Source: Bacteroidales bacterium (GTDB lineage: Bacteria > Bacteroidota > Bacteroidia > Bacteroidales > UBA932). From it: a stretch of 20,503 nt of DNA. The position numbers were made by a program, and so were the translations under genes. Within the stretch, counting starts at the first letter, position 1. The number at the start of each line of letters is the position of its first letter. The stretch is from the NCBI GenBank assembly GCA_017614795.1, contig JAGABD010000061.1, positions 1 to 20,503 on the forward strand. Direction: 5' to 3'. Shown here in pieces: positions 19,638 to 20,503 of this stretch. Below the pieces are notes generated by a model, which was given only the letters and a program-made list of their open reading frames with translations, had not been told where the DNA came from and searched no databases.

Positions 19638-20503
19638 ATGGAAGAAGAGAAAAGACTCAATTTCCTGGAGGAAATCATCGAGAACGACCTCAAGACGGGC
19701 AAAGTCGAATCCATCCTTACCCGTTTCCCTCCCGAACCCAACGGATATCTGCATCTGGGGCACGCCAAGAGCCTCTGCATAAACTTCGGCCTTGCCCAGA
19801 AATACGGCGGCAAGACCAACCTTCGCTACGACGACACCAACCCCACCAAGGAGGATACGGAGTACGTCGACGCCATCAAGGAGGACATCAAGTGGCTTGG
19901 CTTCAAGTGGGAGAAGGAACTCTACGCTTCCGACTATTTCGACCAGCTCTATGAGTGGGCCGAGGATATGATCAAGCGCGGCCTGGCCTATGTCGACGAC
20001 CAGACGCAGGAGGAAATCAGCGCCGGACGCGGCACTGTCGAGACTCCCGGCACGCCCAGCCCCTGGAGGGACCGCACGCCGGAGGAGAACCTCCGTCTCT
20101 TCCGCGAGATGCGCGACGGCAAATACGCCGACGGCGAGAAGGTGCTCCGCGCCAAGATAGACATGGCTTCGCCGAACATGATGTTCCGCGACCCTATAAT
20201 GTACCGCATCAAGCACGCCAGCCACCACCGCACGGGCGACAAGTGGTGCATCTACCCGATGTATGACTTCACCCACGGCCAGAGCGACTCCATCGAGCAT
20301 ATCACGCATTCCATCTGCACCCTCGAATTCGACGTGCACCGTCCGCTCTACGACTGGTACATCCAGACCCTGGGCATCTATCCCAGCCATCAGTACGAAT
20401 TCGCCCGCCTGAACCTCACCTACACCCTTATGAGCAAGCGCAAGCTCCTCGAGCTGGTGCAGAAGGGTCTTGTGGCGGGATGGGACGACCCCCGTATGCC
20501 GAC
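19638..20503 (+). CDS. glnS: glutaminyl-tRNA synthetase, N-terminal 288 codons (cut by window end)
   Basis: The protein begins [21 protein letters not shown] and runs off the window. Class I signatures are both present: the HIGH element [15 protein letters not shown] (H39, G41, H42) and the KMSKS-type loop MSKRKL (264-269). [32 protein letters not shown] and [11 protein letters not shown] are typical of GlnRS rather than GluRS (GluRS has a different SKR loop and lacks the DFTHxxSD form). It charges tRNA-Gln with glutamine, so this organism does not need to rely only on the transamidation route. The missing C-terminal part would hold the anticodon-binding beta-barrels. Start ATG 19638 is the only good start after the -7 box. 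Codon use is strongly GC-biased, as for a well-expressed core gene. Confidence 0.95.
   Translation, partial: MEEEKRLNFLEEIIENDLKTGKVESILTRFPPEPNGYLHLGHAKSLCINFGLAQKYGGKTNLRYDDTNPTKEDTEYVDAIKEDIKWLGFKWEKELYASDYFDQLYEWAEDMIKRGLAYVDDQTQEEISAGRGTVETPGTPSPWRDRTPEENLRLFREMRDGKYADGEKVLRAKIDMASPNMMFRDPIMYRIKHASHHRTGDKWCIYPMYDFTHGQSDSIEHITHSICTLEFDVHRPLYDWYIQTLGIYPSHQYEFARLNLTYTLMSKRKLLELVQKGLVAGWDDPRMP

Overview
The window reads as a chromosome fragment of a Bacteroidota organism, most likely a gut Bacteroidales. This rests on several features. Most promoters carry the Bacteroidota -7 box TAnnTTTG with TTG/TTTG about 19-21 bp upstream. Shine-Dalgarno sequences are mostly absent. A 5'-nucleotidase is split into two lipoproteins, and a holA / HsdR_N-domain / CCA-adding enzyme / xerC / hpf operon is present. 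I cannot name the genus with confidence; Alistipes-like or related lineages fit the GC-rich, C/G-ending codons of the right-hand three quarters.

Region 1 (1-about 5265) is AT-richer and uses less biased codons. One sampled line at 1381-1440 is 24/60 GC, against 35/60 at 8401-8460. It looks like an accessory or island segment. It holds the C-terminal part of an M48-type metallopeptidase and a small membrane protein with an internal duplication. Convergent to these lies a NUDIX-winged-helix (NrtR-like) regulator. Divergent from the regulator is a two-gene operon: a von Willebrand A (MIDAS) protein and a fusion of an ADP-ribosylglycohydrolase (DraG/ARH) with a macro-like FGSN/GCGIAGF domain. The 138-bp divergent region contains two good promoters and two near-identical GTCrAAATGAC palindromes whose 18-bp extended copies are inverted to each other, exactly 50 bp centre to centre. 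I read this as an ADP-ribose-responsive regulon built around protein or nucleotide de-ADP-ribosylation. It is the strongest candidate for an undescribed system here. A 17-bp stem hairpin and a promoter-to-terminator unit of about 245 nt with no convincing gene (candidate small RNA) follow.

Region 2 (5321-10338) is GC-rich. It has a SpoU/TrmH-family 2'-O-methyltransferase and, convergent to it, a GH16 lipoprotein glycosidase. Divergent from the GH16 gene is a two-gene polysaccharide export unit: a Wza-like outer-membrane lipoprotein and a Wzc/GumC-like co-polymerase with a BY-kinase domain and a tyrosine-rich tail. A 19-bp dyad overlaps the -7 box of the export promoter. No glycosyltransferases are in the window.

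Region 3 (10339-14749) has tRNA-Ser(GGA) with its own promoter and terminator. The minus-strand operon holA, HsdR_N-domain nuclease-like gene, CCA-adding enzyme/poly(A) polymerase-type gene, xerC and hpf follows, each gene overlapping the next by 4-11 nt.

Region 4 (14808-20503) has an overlapping operon of an ABC-2 exporter (ATPase and permease) and two lipoproteins that together reconstitute a 5'-nucleotidase, encoded C-terminal domain first. A convergent yicC-family endoribonuclease gene follows, with glnS (cut off by the window end) divergent from it. All function assignments come from motif recognition by eye; no database search was possible.
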